Source of the DNA: RGIG9041 sp045657265
GTDB taxonomy: Bacteria > Bacillota > Clostridia > Oscillospirales > QAKW01
Direction of reading: 5' to 3'
DNA length: 64,000 bases
Assembly (NCBI GenBank): GCA_045657265.1
Contig: JAZOSU010000035.1
Coordinates: 1 to 64,000 of the forward strand
The notes beneath the pieces were generated by a model. That model worked only from the letters and a program-made list of their open reading frames with translations. It made no database searches and was not told the DNA's origin. How positions within the stretch are numbered: position 1 is the first letter of the stretch; the number at the start of each line of letters is the position of its first letter. The position numbers and the translations under genes are program-made. Positions 24,382-34,100 of the stretch are shown in pieces.

Positions 24382-27300
24382 TTATTTAAGGATATAGTCT
24401 TTGTGGAAGATAGATACGATTACAGAAACTTCTGCTCTTGTTGCTGTATCCTTAGGAGCAAATCCTGTATCTTTACCTGAAACTATACCTGCCATCTGAC
24501 AAGCGTAAACTTCGTTTTTAGCCCAAGTACTGATTTTAGCATCGTCAGGGAATGTAACTTTGTTTACAGCTTTCTTGAGTGTAATCTTCTGATAATTTGC
24601 ATAACCTACAAGCATTACACACATCTGCTCACGTGTAATTACGTCTGTAGGAGCAAATGTTGTTGCAGATGTACCGTTTACAATACCGTTATCTGAAGCC
24701 CATTTAACTGCGGCTGCATACCAAGCGCCTTCTTTAACGTCAGTAAACTTAGTTTTAACGTTATTGTTTGTTGTTTTAACGCCTGACATATTAGCAAGTA
24801 CCTGAACGAATTCAGCTCTTGTAATTGTCTTTGTAGGTGCAAATGTTGTATCAGATGTACCGTTCATAAGACCGTATGTTACAGCGTAATCAACGTATTC
24901 TTTATACCAGCCTTTAGCATCAACGTCTTTGAATGTCTTAGCTGAGTTTTCAAGACCTGTCTTTGTACCGGTAGCTGTTACTGTGTTTTTATTTCCGCAA
25001 AATTCACAAGTAGCTGTCTTTGTACCGTCTTTAAGAGCAGTGGCATCACCGTTGTACTTATATGCGCCGTATACGTGTGAATCATTCTTAAAGTTGCCTG
25101 TTTCTTTAACAGTCTTGGTTTCACTGCAGCCATTTGTATCACATTTAGCGGTCATCTTACCGTCAGATACACAGTTTTCAGAACCTTCAATATGTTTATA
25201 GTTTGTAAAGCTATGTGTCTTAAGAATGCTCTTAATAGCTTCCATATCAGTTATAAGACTGTCATATGCTGCTTTACTTGCTACTGTTTCAAAACGTTCT
25301 TTTGCATTTTTCAATGCTGTTTTAAAGTTTTCAAATGTGTTTTCGCAGTATTTACCGTTATCGTTATTAACTTTTGAAAGTGAAAGTGCAATTTCGTCAT
25401 ATTTTGTACGGGTTAAAGCTTTACCTGCTTTGATAGCTTTTTCTATTTCAGCAGCAGCTTCTTCCATGGCTTTCTGACCAAGTTTATCTTCAACAGTCTT
25501 CCAACCAGTGTAAACTGCATCATCTAAGCTTTCTTTAAGTGCAGGAAGCCAGTTTGAAGTATCGGTATCATCTGCTTCGTTAAGAACAGGAATAATTACA
25601 TCTTCTGCTCCCAGTTCGCCTCTTGTTACTACAATTACGTGCTCAACTTTAGCACCGCCGAATTCAACTGTTACCTTGTACTCTTTTGTTTCGCCAATGC
25701 CAACGCTTACGTTTGTAACCTCTTGATTTCTTGCGTTAAAGAATTTAACAACTGAACCGGCAATTTTACCTGTACCTACAAGAGCTTCGTCTTTACCGTC
25801 TTTACTGAGAAGTACAGAGAATTTTCCGTCCTCTTGTTTTGTAGCCTCATTGCCGCCAACAGTTACTGTATCCAATACTGCAATAGGCGGAGTTTTTGTA
25901 ACAATTATGTGATACTCCTTGTACTTTGTAGCATCAGAGTCGAGAGATAATTTAAGATATACGGGAATCTCATTAAGAGGAGTTGTAGCTTTTGTTGTAA
26001 TTTTCCAACCGGCAGTAGTTTTCTGATTCGGTCGTGCCGGATGTGTTACTACTGAAGTTTCAAGCGGGATATCCATTGTTATTTTATGTGAATCAAGAAC
26101 TTCTTTGTACAAATTCTTAATAACTAATGTATATTCATATTTAGAAGATGCATTCACTGCTTCTGTATATACCCCATCAGCTGTTTTACCATCTGCATCA
26201 AGATTATTTACGTGGTAGTAGTACTTACCGTTTATCTCATAAATATCATCGCTTACAAATTCAAGAGGAATAAGTTCGCCGGCTAAAGATTTCTTTTCTG
26301 AATCTGTATAGTAGCTATCAGATTGAATAGTTTTGTTTGTTGAGACAAATTTAAGCTTTACACCATTTGAATCGGGTAATTTTGTAGGAATAGTTGAAAT
26401 AATATAGTTTTTCTCAGCAACGCTGCTGTCAGATACTTTTCTGCCAACATCAACAGTTGTATTGAAACCGATAAGTACGTTATCTGTTATTGTAACAACC
26501 ATATCTTTAACGTTATTACCTGTATAGTCTTTACCAACAAGAGTCATACCCGCTGTTGATGCATGAATATAGTTGTTTTTAATGGTTAATTCGTTATGGA
26601 AATTATGTTTTGCATCAAGAAACATTGATGCCGAATAAAGATTGTACTTATAGAAAATATTGTTCTCGAGAACAATAGCTTTTCTGTCGGTATTGTTTGG
26701 ATTGAACTGAGCGTAACGATCGTTATGTCCCTGAATAAGCATTCTTTCATTAAAGTTTCTGATGTTACTGTTTTTGATTGTAAATGAGTAATCATCATAA
26801 GGAACTGTCAGATAACGATCAGCTGATGCCATTTTTGAGTTCTTCGCATGGTCAACATAAAGTCCGTCAATTGTAACATGTCTCCACAGATAGTTATCTG
26901 AATTTGCAAACAGACCAAACTTTGAAGAATTGTCAAGATATACGTTCTTGAGTGTCATACTATCGTTATACTGGTTTATATCGGTAGTATGTTTGTTTGA
27001 TGTTTCTTCTTTATATGTGCTACCGTTTTTTACATATCTTTTCTTGAAATGATTGCCCAGCAAAAATCCGGCATATTCTTCACCACTAATCGGAGCTTTC
27101 TTCCAGTAAAGATTTTCAATTTTAACGTTGATATCATCTTCAGGTGATCTTTCGGGATCACCGGCATTGCCTAAGTCATCCTGAATAACACCTTTGAGAG
27201 TAAATCCGTAAAATTCGTAATTACCTTTAACGGCTGTGTTGAATTTAAGCCAGGTAACCGTAATACCTTTGGTTGTATCAAATGCATCTGCTTTACCTGT

Positions 27301-30300
27301 ATTAACGTTTGATACCCAATCAGAGCCGTCCTGTTTTGTGCCTTTAACGTACGGCATCTTGTTATAGTTTCTTGTAAAGTATTTACCGGGGTATTTTACT
27401 TTCCAGATATTGTAATTTGTATTACCTGAAGCTCCACCAAGGTCTTTCAAAAGGAAGTTTGGATCTTTAATATTATTTGATTTTGCATATTCAATAGCAG
27501 CTTCAAGAGTATCAAAAAGGTTTTTGCCCTTTACAAAGACATACACCGTATCATCTGCCCATGTTGTTGAAACCGCATAACCGTCTTCAGTTGATTTAAA
27601 TTCATTTGTTACAAGAAGAGCTTTTGTTGAATCAATAAGGTCATCTGTAAAGTTTGCTACAAATGTATTACCCTGACCTGCTGAGCTGAGTGAATCTTTT
27701 GATACAAGGTGTACTTTGTATATAGAATGAAGCTCAGGGTTTGATTTAACATAGATTTTAAGATATGCAGGACAGTTATCAACTGTCATATGTGACATCT
27801 GAGCCGATGTAATCTCAGTTGTCATAGCCTTGTCGAAATACCATTTAGCATCTGCTATTGTCGGAAGTTTGATTTCAAGTTCTGCAAGTGTACCAACACC
27901 GTATGTTTCCATACCTGCCATAATCTTGCCGCCAAAGTTATCAATTTTAACTAAGGTAGCATCGCCTTTAAACTTAGCAGAAATAGGTATGATATTTGTG
28001 TTAAGAATCTTTCTGTCATAATCAAGATAGTAATCTTTACTTAATAATCCGTCAAGAACAAGGTTTGAACCTACTATTGATTTATCATCAGTTGAAAGAT
28101 TTGTTATATAGTTGCCTGAAATTTCTGATGATGTACCGATAGCTCTTGAAAGTCCGTAACCGTCAATACCAAGAATAATGTTATCTTTAATTTGAAGGTT
28201 TAAATCATTTGACGGAACTGATGTTGTTCCTGTAACTGAGAAAAGTGTTCTTGATGTGCCGTTTGGTGCGGTAATATAGTTATTTGTAAGAACAAAACTT
28301 GAATAGTTTGCGTAGTTAGCTGAATAGAAACCGAACAGACCGTATTTCTCTTCTTTTGTTATTGTACCTGTTGAGAAGTTATACAAAATGTTGTGGTCAA
28401 ATGAAATCTTTGAGTTAGCACCATAAGTTTTATCATCTGCATAACCCCTGAAATGGAAAGCAAAGCTACTGTCTGCTTTCATATTTCTAATGTTACAGTT
28501 TTTAAATGTAATTGAGTTGCTTGAGTTATTCTGTTTAATCAACCAGTTACCGGGTGTGTTGCCGTTTCCGAGATTATCAAAGTCGATAAACAAACCGTCG
28601 ATAACTGTTGTTTGTGGAAGAAAGTTTGCAGTAAACTGCATATTTCCTGCTTTGTAAGAAGACTGGAAATACATATTATTAAAGAGCGCTTTATCTCCTG
28701 AAATACCTTTGGTACTGCTGAATTTGATAGGCTGATCAAGAGTATCATTCATAAGAATGTTTGCAAAAACAAAGTTTGTTGCTTTGTCTGATGCGTTTCT
28801 TCCAGTAGCATTAATTCCGCCGCCTACCTGAGATACTGTAGTAGATGTTTCTGTAACTGTTGTTTTCTTATATGAAACAAGCTCAAGTCCGTGTACTTCA
28901 AGAGCAGGATTAACAACACCTGTAATTTTAATACCGCCTACTGTTCTCTTGTTTTTATCGTAAGCTGTATTATATGTCCAGGCTTTATCTCCTGTACCGT
29001 CGTTAAGTCCTGCGTCTTTTGTCCAGCCTTTGTTATCAAAAGGTGAAACATTATAGTTAGGAGCGTAGATTTTTGCAGAATGTGAAATGATTATTTCTTC
29101 TGTAGGTGCATTGTAATCAAAGTAGATTACAGGTGTTGCTACATCACAGACATCTGCATATTCAAAAACATCATCAAGATTTGTAAATGCATTTACACCT
29201 TTAATAAAGGTATATGTTTTTCCGTCATATGGAAGTTTGTACTCAAAGGTTGTGTAATCTTTATATCCTGAAACTTTTGCATATCTGTTTGTTACAAGAT
29301 ATATATCTTTTGTAATTGTATCGTCGCCTTCGAATGTTTCTGAGAAAAGGTTTGTACTTGTAATTACTTTTACAGTATATACAAGTGTTTTTTGAGTTTT
29401 ACTGCTTGATACTTTTACGTAAAGTGTCTTATCAGTTCCGCCTTTAACTGTTGAAATATCAACTGCGTTTGTACATTCAGCGTTTGTATACCATTTGTAC
29501 GTTGCGCCTTCGGGAACAGTAAAGCTGATTTTTGCAGTTTTATCTTTGGGAAGATTATAAATTATTGTACGAGTATTCTGATTAAGATTAGCCGAGCCTT
29601 CGTTTGCTGTAACATTTGAGATTTCTACAGGCTCAAGGTCTGTATTGAGCACAGTCATTTTCTGGTCAATGTAGTATGATGTACACTCGTAATCTGTATC
29701 AGCATCTATTATTACTTTTTTACCAACAGCGTTTTCGCTGAGAGTAAATTTCTTATAAGTATAGTTTTCTTTGATTACTGATTCGGGGCTGATAGTACGA
29801 CCGGCAGCTTTAGTTTGCAAGGTTGTATCAACGCCGTTAAGATAGTTGCCTACGATTTTATATACGCAAGGGTTACCGCCATCAGCCTGTTCTGAAAAAA
29901 GCGAAATCGGAACCGAAGATAAAACTCTGTTATTTATAAAATTAATATGTGAATACGATTTTGATGATACGTGCATCAAAGATTTGCTTGAAAATCTGAA
30001 ATCAAAGAAAATATTATTTTCAAAATTAAGTGTTCTTGATTCCATTGTTGAGGGGTCAAAATTTCCTTCGTTTTTACCCTGGAAAGTAAATTTGTTGTTA
30101 TAACTTGATCTGAAGTTAGAGTTTTTGAAGGTCATTACAGTCTGCTGGTTGTTGTTGCCCTGTTTTATCCAGTTATCAGTATATGAGAAATTAACTGTTG
30201 GTGTTAAAAACATACCGTCAAAAGTCACTGTATCAACATACCACTCTGTCAAAAGACGGATAGTACGTACAGTTGTATTGTTTGAGGTAAGTATAATATT

Positions 30301-31059
30301 TTTAACTTCAAGTGATGAACCTACAGAAGATTTAGCCTGAGCAAGTGCATCTGCTGTAAAGAGCGGATTCAAACTACTTGAAAGAACTGCGCGTGAGTTC
30401 TGAAGTTTAACGTTTGTTACAGGCGAACCATCAATAGTTGACATATTGAACTGGCCTTTGAAGGTGAAACCGTAAAGACCGATTTCTCCGCCCACTTTGA
30501 TGTTAATTGCTGATACAGTCTGTGATTTTTTAGTAAATTCAGGGTTTGCTACCCAGTCAGAGCCGTCAAATTCTATAGGAAGCGCATTACCTTCAGCGTC
30601 TTTTGCGCCGATGGTATAAGGCATTGTATTATATGCTTCTGTATAGTAGTTTGCAGCACGAGTAATTTTAAGGTCTATCTGTGAGCCGATATTTTTAACA
30701 AGGATAGCAGAGCCGTCTCTTGCAAGTTCCTGTACTTCGTTTATATCTTTGAAGACAGTCTCGTTTACTTTAAAACCTTCGTATTTTTTGCCGTCCCATT
30801 CAAGAATATAGGGTTCAGTTGCGTTTTTGTCTACAACGTAGCATTTACCCTGTCCTAAAAGTCCGTTTATATCTATTGTTTCATTGGTTGTGGGGTTTGG
30901 TCCTGCTGTAACAGCATTTGAATTTGTTGCACTGCCACTGCTTAAGTAACCTGCTTCTGTCTCTGTTATAACCTCACCTGCAAAGGCAAAGGATGACAAA
31001 GATGACATCAACATAGCAAGGCAAAGCAGTACAGAAAGCAATCTTTTACTTTTATTCAT
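24382..31059 (-). CDS. Giant SLH-anchored surface protein with three beta-helix modules (P1), 2,225 aa
   Basis: Signal peptide with KRLLSVLLCLAM and a cut after FAFA. Three modules begin near residues 60, 571 and 1,133. Each has a WDGKKYE/TYTFIKG-like strand pair, the cap motif (YFTRNYNKMPYVKG in module 3) and then runs of short parallel-beta-helix rungs with recurring IKN, FENNIF, DGLYVD, KNSNxRN and NNYI strings. An Ig-like domain follows at about 1,723 (LDTVTVGGNEA), then a helical FIVAR-like region (about 1,820-1,950), a pair of CxxC-containing segments (about 1,955-2,030), and three SLH domains at about 2,041, 2,105 and 2,171 with FKDVDAKGWYKEYVDYA and ITRAEF signatures. SLH domains bind pyruvylated wall polysaccharide. 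Ligand and activity are unknown; no pectate-lyase catalytic residues could be assigned. Confidence 0.88.
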   Translation of the reverse strand: MNKSKRLLSVLLCLAMLMSSLSSFAFAGEVITETEAGYLSSGSATNSNAVTAGPNPTTNETIDINGLLGQGKCYVVDKNATEPYILEWDGKKYEGFKVNETVFKDINEVQELARDGSAILVKNIGSQIDLKITRAANYYTEAYNTMPYTIGAKDAEGNALPIEFDGSDWVANPEFTKKSQTVSAINIKVGGEIGLYGFTFKGQFNMSTIDGSPVTNVKLQNSRAVLSSSLNPLFTADALAQAKSSVGSSLEVKNIILTSNNTTVRTIRLLTEWYVDTVTFDGMFLTPTVNFSYTDNWIKQGNNNQQTVMTFKNSNFRSSYNNKFTFQGKNEGNFDPSTMESRTLNFENNIFFDFRFSSKSLMHVSSKSYSHINFINNRVLSSVPISLFSEQADGGNPCVYKIVGNYLNGVDTTLQTKAAGRTISPESVIKENYTYKKFTLSENAVGKKVIIDADTDYECTSYYIDQKMTVLNTDLEPVEISNVTANEGSANLNQNTRTIIYNLPKDKTAKISFTVPEGATYKWYTNAECTNAVDISTVKGGTDKTLYVKVSSSKTQKTLVYTVKVITSTNLFSETFEGDDTITKDIYLVTNRYAKVSGYKDYTTFEYKLPYDGKTYTFIKGVNAFTNLDDVFEYADVCDVATPVIYFDYNAPTEEIIISHSAKIYAPNYNVSPFDNKGWTKDAGLNDGTGDKAWTYNTAYDKNKRTVGGIKITGVVNPALEVHGLELVSYKKTTVTETSTTVSQVGGGINATGRNASDKATNFVFANILMNDTLDQPIKFSSTKGISGDKALFNNMYFQSSYKAGNMQFTANFLPQTTVIDGLFIDFDNLGNGNTPGNWLIKQNNSSNSITFKNCNIRNMKADSSFAFHFRGYADDKTYGANSKISFDHNILYNFSTGTITKEEKYGLFGFYSANYANYSSFVLTNNYITAPNGTSRTLFSVTGTTSVPSNDLNLQIKDNIILGIDGYGLSRAIGTSSEISGNYITNLSTDDKSIVGSNLVLDGLLSKDYYLDYDRKILNTNIIPISAKFKGDATLVKIDNFGGKIMAGMETYGVGTLAELEIKLPTIADAKWYFDKAMTTEITSAQMSHMTVDNCPAYLKIYVKSNPELHSIYKVHLVSKDSLSSAGQGNTFVANFTDDLIDSTKALLVTNEFKSTEDGYAVSTTWADDTVYVFVKGKNLFDTLEAAIEYAKSNNIKDPNFLLKDLGGASGNTNYNIWKVKYPGKYFTRNYNKMPYVKGTKQDGSDWVSNVNTGKADAFDTTKGITVTWLKFNTAVKGNYEFYGFTLKGVIQDDLGNAGDPERSPEDDINVKIENLYWKKAPISGEEYAGFLLGNHFKKRYVKNGSTYKEETSNKHTTDINQYNDSMTLKNVYLDNSSKFGLFANSDNYLWRHVTIDGLYVDHAKNSKMASADRYLTVPYDDYSFTIKNSNIRNFNERMLIQGHNDRYAQFNPNNTDRKAIVLENNIFYKYNLYSASMFLDAKHNFHNELTIKNNYIHASTAGMTLVGKDYTGNNVKDMVVTITDNVLIGFNTTVDVGRKVSDSSVAEKNYIISTIPTKLPDSNGVKLKFVSTNKTIQSDSYYTDSEKKSLAGELIPLEFVSDDIYEINGKYYYHVNNLDADGKTADGVYTEAVNASSKYEYTLVIKNLYKEVLDSHKITMDIPLETSVVTHPARPNQKTTAGWKITTKATTPLNEIPVYLKLSLDSDATKYKEYHIIVTKTPPIAVLDTVTVGGNEATKQEDGKFSVLLSKDGKDEALVGTGKIAGSVVKFFNARNQEVTNVSVGIGETKEYKVTVEFGGAKVEHVIVVTRGELGAEDVIIPVLNEADDTDTSNWLPALKESLDDAVYTGWKTVEDKLGQKAMEEAAAEIEKAIKAGKALTRTKYDEIALSLSKVNNDNGKYCENTFENFKTALKNAKERFETVASKAAYDSLITDMEAIKSILKTHSFTNYKHIEGSENCVSDGKMTAKCDTNGCSETKTVKETGNFKNDSHVYGAYKYNGDATALKDGTKTATCEFCGNKNTVTATGTKTGLENSAKTFKDVDAKGWYKEYVDYAVTYGLMNGTSDTTFAPTKTITRAEFVQVLANMSGVKTTNNNVKTKFTDVKEGAWYAAAVKWASDNGIVNGTSATTFAPTDVITREQMCVMLVGYANYQKITLKKAVNKVTFPDDAKISTWAKNEVYACQMAGIVSGKDTGFAPKDTATRAEVSVIVSIFHKDYILK

Positions 31060-31117
31060 TGTTTTCCCTCTTTCTTACAATTTGGTTTATTAAAATTTTC
31101 GATCGTTTTTATTCAGA

Positions 31118-31153
31118 TTTCCTGTAAAGCGGCACAAGCCGCTTTGCAGGAAA
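31118..31153 (-). other. Strong hairpin between P2 and P1 without a T-run
   Basis: TTTCCTGTAAAGCGGC / GCCGCTTTGCAGGAAA with a 4-base loop. On the minus strand it is followed by TCTGAATAAA, not by T's, so it is not a classical terminator. No promoter is visible in the 105-base gap, and P1 may be read through from P2, with the hairpin protecting or attenuating the transcript. Confidence 0.6.
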
Positions 31154-31164
31154 ATTCAAGGTTT

Positions 31165-34100
31165 TTATCCGACCATATACTTTTCGTGGGAAATGGAAAC
31201 GATAACAGCAACTTCTGCTCTTGTTGCAGTGTCCTGAGGACAGAAGCCTGTATCTTTACCTTCTACGATGCCTGCCGCTTTACATGCATAAACAGCGTCT
31301 TTTGCCCAGCTGCTTATTTTTGCATCATCTACAAATTTTGCAACTTTAGCCGATGTATCTACTTCTACTTTTGCATAAGCTGCATATCCAACAAGCATTA
31401 CACACATCTGTTCACGAGTGATTACTGCTGTCGGTGCAAATGTTGTATCAGATGTACCGCTTACGATACCTTTTTCTGATGCCCATTTAACAGCCGATGC
31501 ATACCAAGCGCCCGATTCAACGTCTGTGAATTTACATGTCACTTTATTGTTTGATGTGTCAACACCTGACATATTTGCAAGTACCTGTACAAATTCAGCT
31601 CTTGTTATTGTCTTTGTTGGTTCGAATGTGTCTTTTGATGTACCGTTAAGAAGACCGTATGTTACTGCGTAATCAACGTAGTCTTTATACCAGCTCTTTG
31701 CAGGAACGTCTTTGAATTTCTTAGACGAATCTATAGTTGTAAGTTTTGTATTTTCAGCAACTACTGTATCTTTTGCTTTTTTACATACAGTACATGTTGC
31801 TGTTTTTGTTCCGTCTTTTTCAAATGTTGCGTCGTTATTGTATACATATTTGTCAAATGTATGTTTGCCTGTTGCAAATTTTTCTGTTTCTGCAACTGTA
31901 TCTTTTTCTTCACAACCTTTGGTTTCACATTTTGCTGATTTTGTACCGTGGCCAACACAAGTTTCAGTGCCTTCGTCGTGCGTATATGTCTTGAACGTAT
32001 GTTCGCATACGCCGTCAATAGCTTTCTGAAGATTTGTCATTACTGCGTTGTATTCACTCGCTGTTGAAAGTGTTTTTACTTTGCTTTCGGTGTTTTCAAT
32101 GGTTGTCTGTAATGCTTTGAATGTAGGCGTACAGTATTTACCGTCTTTATTCTTGATTCTCTTTGCGTTCTTTATAAGAACTTTATACTCGTCTTCTGAA
32201 ACAGCATCATTAAGAATCTGTTCCATCTGTGAAGCATAAGCATCTGCCTGTGCCTGAGTAATGGAATCTCTGCCTGTTTCAAGAACGACTTTCATTTTAG
32301 CTCTGAGAGTCTGATATGCTCTGTTAAAGCCTTCAAGCCAGTCTTCTGGGTCTATTGCATTGGTTTTGTTGTAAACTTCTTCAAATTTTTCAAGGTCAGC
32401 GCCGCCTCTTGTAATATCAAGGTCAAGAACCAAAGTAATACCGTTATATGTTACAGAAACTTTGTACTGCGCAGATTCAAAGTTTGAAATGTTTACTGTA
32501 TCTGTAGGATTACCGTTTGCATCAGTTATTGCAACTGTTGAGCCTTCCATAACGGGAGTTGCAACTATTTTTTCTCCGCTTCCTCTGCCGCCGAGAACTA
32601 CTGAATATTTACCGTCTTTAAACTCAGCAGTTTCACCGCCTACAGTAAGAGTATCTACTGCGGGACCTTCTTTAACAAATTTCACTTTATATTCAATAGG
32701 TGTCGCTTCGCTCTTATCATCAGGAGCGCATACTGAAAGATCAAGCTCGATAGGATAGTTAAGCTCCACATCTGTATCTATCCACATAATATATTGCATA
32801 TAACCGGTAAATATCTTATTATCCGCCTCAGTACTTCCGAGTAATACATAATCAAGAAGAAGTCTGTTGCCGTATTTATTGCTGACGATATGTGAAAGGT
32901 TGATTTTGTATGTATAACCTTTTTCTGAATTTTTAATTTTCGTGATACCGGCATCGTCATCGCCTTTTACAACGTAAGTAATAGTTTTGTTTTCTTCGTC
33001 AACTATAACGTTTTCACCTGAGAAGCTGTATTTATTAATATCTGTAGGACGTCCTCTCATTTCGGAGTCGATATAATACTTACCCCAGTCTTCGCTGTCA
33101 GCTTTAGGAAGTGATATTGAAGATCCGCTCATTGCTTTAAGTTGCATACCGTCGTATGTCACTTCGTCAGTTGAGTAACTTTCTCTTACGTAGTTGTTAC
33201 GTACGTAAGATGTATTTGTAAGTGTTCTCAAACTACCTATAGGCATACGGTCTGAACCGCAGTTGATTTTATTGCCTTCAACCTGAAATTCAAGCTTAAC
33301 TGAAGATGAACCATCACTTATGTTTCTGAAAAGATACATATCTTCTTTCTGATTTATGATGGTGTTGTTTTTAATTATAATTTTTGACCATGCTTTGCCG
33401 TACGCAGGGAAAATAGTATCTGAGAAGAAGTAAGAGTTGTTCATAATGTTATTTGAGAACTCTAAAAGTTTATCTTCGCCTGAGGCAATTGTTTCGTTGT
33501 TCGCCTGATTATGAAATGCATTCTGACCAAAATTTTTAAAGTGTGAATTTATAATACGGAATGAGGCTGTTGCTGTATTCTGCTTCATATATGTTTCACC
33601 TGATGTATGGTGACCGCCTACAAAGTACACGCCGTCAAACAAAATGTCAGATGCCTGCCAACCTGTTGTAAATCTTGCAGCTGTACCGTTTGAGTTAAGG
33701 TAGCAGTTTTTAAATGTAAGATAATCTTCAGTGCTTCCTTTTGCAGCATTTGTATCGCTGTTACCACTCATCAGGAAAGCATCGCTCCAATTAAATGAGT
33801 AATAACAGTTTTCAAAATAGAGGTTTACGCAGTTAAGTCTTGCAGTCGATCTGGTGTTATCTTTAATACCGCCTTTGAAAGCAAAACCGTAGAATTTATA
33901 ATCACCTGCTGGAACGTTACCGTCTAATGTAACTGTACCGAGAGTAATACCTTTTTGGGTATCAAACTGACCTGCGTTTGAACCGATATTTTCTTTCCAC
34001 TGGTCAGCTTCCATTGTAGGATCGCCGATATAAGGTTTGGTTGCGTAATTTACTGTATAGTATGATGCAGGATATGTGGGTTTCCAATTACCTGTAACTG

